Below are positions 5,261 through 6,379 of a DNA stretch of 6,379 bases, piece by piece. How positions within the stretch are numbered: the first letter of the stretch is position 1; each line of letters begins with the position of its first letter. The notes beneath the pieces were generated by a model. The model was not told the DNA's origin, did not search any database, and saw only the letters and a list, made by a program, of their open reading frames with translations. The translations under genes and the position numbers were made by a program. Source of the DNA: Microbacterium sp. (GTDB taxonomy: Bacteria > Actinomycetota > Actinomycetes > Actinomycetales > Microbacteriaceae); the NCBI GenBank assembly GCA_031286555.1, contig JAITUD010000198.1, forward strand, positions 1-6,379. The letters are read 5' to 3'.

Positions 5261-5291
5261 TTACCAATCGGTAAAGTTTACTGACTGGTAA
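5261..5291. promoter_or_regulatory. 31-bp near-perfect palindromic operator
   Basis: The 31 bases are symmetric about G5276, with 13 of 15 base pairs matching. The outer arms are TTACC/GGTAA and the inner core is GTAAAGTTTAC (5271-5281). It can also be read as two 14-bp dyads 17 bases apart, TTACCAATCGGTAA (5261-5274) and TTACTGACTGGTAA (5278-5291). It begins two bases after the -10 box and ends four bases before the AGGAGG ribosome binding site, and it is the most AT-rich patch in the window. A dimeric repressor bound here would cover the transcription start. The ArsR-type regulator encoded in the operon is the natural candidate, but the binding protein is inferred. Confidence 0.75.
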
Positions 5292-5305
5292 TACAGGAGG
5301 TCGTC

Positions 5306-5728
5306 ATGCCCGATGTGTCGCATTCGCTCAAGATCGCCGCTCGTCCCAGTGTCGTGTGGCGGTGGCTGGAGACTCAGGATGGGCTGCGCCGGTGGATCGG
5401 GGCCGATCTCGTCATCGACCTGGCGGCCGGCGGCGCCTTCAGCATGACCGGCCCCGACGGCACCGTCATCGCCGGGAACGTGCTCGAACTCATCCCGGAA
5501 GGGCGCCTCGTGCTGTCCTGGATGGAGCAGGACACCGGATGGCAGCATCCCGGCCGGCTCGTCATCTCGCTGCGCCCGATCGAGTCCGGCACCGAGGCGA
5601 CGCTCGTGCATGACGGCTTCGCGGGCATCGGCAAGGACGGCTGGCGCGGCACCCGCGACGCGTACGAGCGCGGCATCGCGAGGCACCGGATCCTGGAGCA
5701 GCTCGCCGCGCTCGTGGAGGAGGCGTGA
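5306..5728 (+). CDS. SRPBCC / AHSA1-like domain protein
   Basis: A 140-residue protein of the SRPBCC superfamily (AHSA1-like, START/Bet v1 fold), a hydrophobic-pocket domain used for ligand binding or catalysis. Visible marks are the N-terminal strand and helix IAARPSVVWRWLETQDGLRRW (10-30), the AGGAFSMTGPDGTVIAGNVL turn-and-strand region (41-60), the IPEGRLVLSWMEQ strand (63-75), the TEATLVHDGF strand (96-105) and a long C-terminal helix (about 112-138). There is no signal peptide. The ATG is set by AGGAGG at 5295-5300, five bases upstream. The gene is first in an operon with an ArsR-type regulator and lies behind the strong promoter and 31-bp palindrome. AHSA1-like genes are often paired with ArsR-type regulators in actinobacteria, sometimes as small-molecule sensing or detoxification units. 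The ligand is unknown. Confidence 0.88.
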   Translation: MPDVSHSLKIAARPSVVWRWLETQDGLRRWIGADLVIDLAAGGAFSMTGPDGTVIAGNVLELIPEGRLVLSWMEQDTGWQHPGRLVISLRPIESGTEATLVHDGFAGIGKDGWRGTRDAYERGIARHRILEQLAALVEEA

Positions 5729-6066
5729 CCGACCCGTCGGATGCCGCGTTCCGCGCGCTCGCCGATCCGACGCGCAGGCGCATCATCGACCTGCTCGCCG
5801 ACCGCGGTGTGTGCACGGTCGGCGAGCTCGCCGAGGATTTCCCGGAGCTGGTGGCATCCGGCATCTCCAAGCACCTGATGGCGCTGCGCGCCGCGGGGCT
5901 CGTCGTGTCGGAACGGGAGGGGCGCAATCAGCGCTACCGGATCGATGCCGAGGCGTTCCAGGCGGCTCTCGGTCCGTGGATGCGGCGCTACGAGGACTAC
6001 CTCGCCACCTCGCTGCAGACGCTGAAGTCCCTCGTCGAGTCGGGGGAGGAGCCCCCGGCGTCCTGA
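5725..6066 (+). CDS. ArsR-family winged-helix transcriptional regulator
   Basis: A 113-residue DNA-binding protein of the ArsR/SmtB fold. The N-terminal phrase FRALADPTRRRIIDLLADRG (9-28) is the family hallmark. The helix-turn-helix covers TVGELAEDFPELVASGISKHLMALRAAGLV (31-60), with SGISKHLMALRAAG as recognition helix, and VSEREGRNQRYRI (61-73) is the beta wing. The single cysteine (C30) and the absence of an ELCVC-type motif argue against classical arsenic or metal sensing; such members usually respond to other signals or act as plain repressors. The GTG start at 5725 overlaps the upstream TGA in the sequence GTGA, with GGAGGAGG at 5716-5723, so translation is coupled to the SRPBCC gene. 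It most likely controls its own operon through the palindrome at 5261-5291. A stem-loop lies in its last codons. Confidence 0.92.
   Translation: MTDPSDAAFRALADPTRRRIIDLLADRGVCTVGELAEDFPELVASGISKHLMALRAAGLVVSEREGRNQRYRIDAEAFQAALGPWMRRYEDYLATSLQTLKSLVESGEEPPAS
6039..6059. terminator. Hairpin between convergent regulator and acetyltransferase genes
   Basis: GTCGGGGG (6039-6046) pairs with CCCCCGGC (6052-6059) around an AGGAG loop: 8 pairs, one of them G-U in the plus-strand transcript. It sits in the last codons of the ArsR-type gene, five bases before its stop. Only four bases separate the two convergent stop codons, so any shared terminator must lie inside a coding end. No U-tract is present. 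Confidence 0.45.
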
Positions 6067-6070
6067 ATGA

Positions 6071-6379
6071 TCAGTCGAGCGGCTTCGTCATACGGAAGTT
6101 CGTGAGCTCGATGCCGTCGATCACCGGATGCTGTTCGGCCTCGACCGAGAAGCCCGCGTGCTCGAAGAACGGGCGGGCGGTGACGCTCACGTTCGCCATG
6201 AGGGCTGCCGTTCCGGCCGCCAGGGCGCGGCTCTCCACCTCGGCCAGCAGCGCGCGGGCCACGCCGCGGCGGGTGAAGGCGGGGGAGACGAACATCATGT
6301 CGATGTACCCCTCCGCGCTGACATCCGAGAATCCCGCTACCCGTCCGTCGACGACGGCGACGATGCCGGCGAGCCGGCG
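6071..6379 (-). CDS. GNAT-family N-acetyltransferase (N-terminus beyond window)
   Basis: An open frame on the minus strand enters from the right edge and ends at TGA (6073-6071), giving the C-terminal 102 residues of a Gcn5-related N-acetyltransferase, which moves an acetyl group from acetyl-CoA to an amine. The visible order is a beta strand with a turn (AGIVAVVDGRVAGFSDV), then YIDMMFVSPAFTRRGVARALLAEVE, in which RRGVA is the pyrophosphate-binding R/QxxGxA motif of motif A. It continues to ARPFFEHAGFSVE, the usual 'FYe..GF' of motif B, and the closing TNFRMTKPL. The ATG at 6298 should not be taken as the start, because it lies in the middle of motif A. The type resembles YafP-like acetyltransferases. 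The substrate is unknown. It converges on the ArsR-type gene with four bases between stops. Confidence 0.88.
   Translation of the reverse strand, partial: RRLAGIVAVVDGRVAGFSDVSAEGYIDMMFVSPAFTRRGVARALLAEVESRALAAGTAALMANVSVTARPFFEHAGFSVEAEQHPVIDGIELTNFRMTKPLD

Noticed and set aside
4059..5267. A 402-codon open frame on the minus strand opposite the aldo/keto reductase
   Set aside because: It mirrors the reductase gene, is rich in Arg/His/Asp/Gly as expected of a GC-rich shadow frame, and has no recognisable domain. The plus-strand gene has a full catalytic tetrad.
6071..6298. GNAT gene starting at the ATG at 6298
   Set aside because: That ATG lies within conserved motif A. The frame stays open to the window edge with typical upstream GNAT sequence, so the gene is truncated by the window, not short.
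1..6379. tRNA, rRNA, CRISPR, insertion sequence, toxin-antitoxin or phage-defence genes
   Set aside because: I looked for cloverleaf ends, regularly spaced repeats, transposase motifs and terminal repeats on both strands and saw none. All sizeable frames with family motifs are accounted for.

Overview
The window is about 70% G+C by eye, with almost no AT-rich sequence, tightly packed genes and GTG as well as ATG starts. Codon use, TAnnnT promoter boxes placed directly before start codons, and the protein families point to a high-GC actinobacterium, most likely of the family Microbacteriaceae (Microbacterium-like). The organism is inferred, not proven. It reads as an ordinary chromosomal segment. 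I see no mobile element, phage gene, CRISPR array, tRNA or rRNA, and no gene-free stretch over 300 bases.

Layout: positions 1-93 hold the tail of an unidentified protein, followed on the same strand by a small SnoaL/NTF2-like protein (117-446). An AlaX-type alanyl-tRNA editing hydrolase (472-1323) has its own apparently leaderless promoter. It converges on an erythromycin-esterase-family hydrolase (1328-2671, minus), and both stop codons lie inside one 14-bp palindrome. From the 148-bp divergent region beyond it a secreted AA10 lytic polysaccharide monooxygenase with a C-terminal CBM5/12 chitin-binding module (2820-3539) is read on the plus strand. It ends at a strong GC-rich terminator hairpin (3563-3593).

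Next comes a two-gene unit: a membrane-anchored YdcF/DUF218 protein (3623-4258) and an aldo/keto reductase (4260-5234), 1 base apart. After it lies a compact regulatory region (5231-5300): a -35/-10 promoter whose -35 box overlaps the reductase stop codon, then a 31-bp near-perfect palindrome between the -10 box and the ribosome binding site. This drives an SRPBCC/AHSA1-domain protein (5306-5728) and an ArsR-type winged-helix regulator (5725-6066), which overlap by four bases. The regulator is the obvious candidate to bind the palindrome and control its own operon. A GNAT acetyltransferase (6071 to the window end, minus, N-terminus missing) converges on it.

The genes do not form one pathway. 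The most informative signals are regulatory: the 31-bp operator, leaderless promoters, palindromic convergent gene ends, and a roughly five-fold excess of the hexamer GGATGC/GCATCC spread through coding and non-coding DNA. I found no clearly new multi-gene system.
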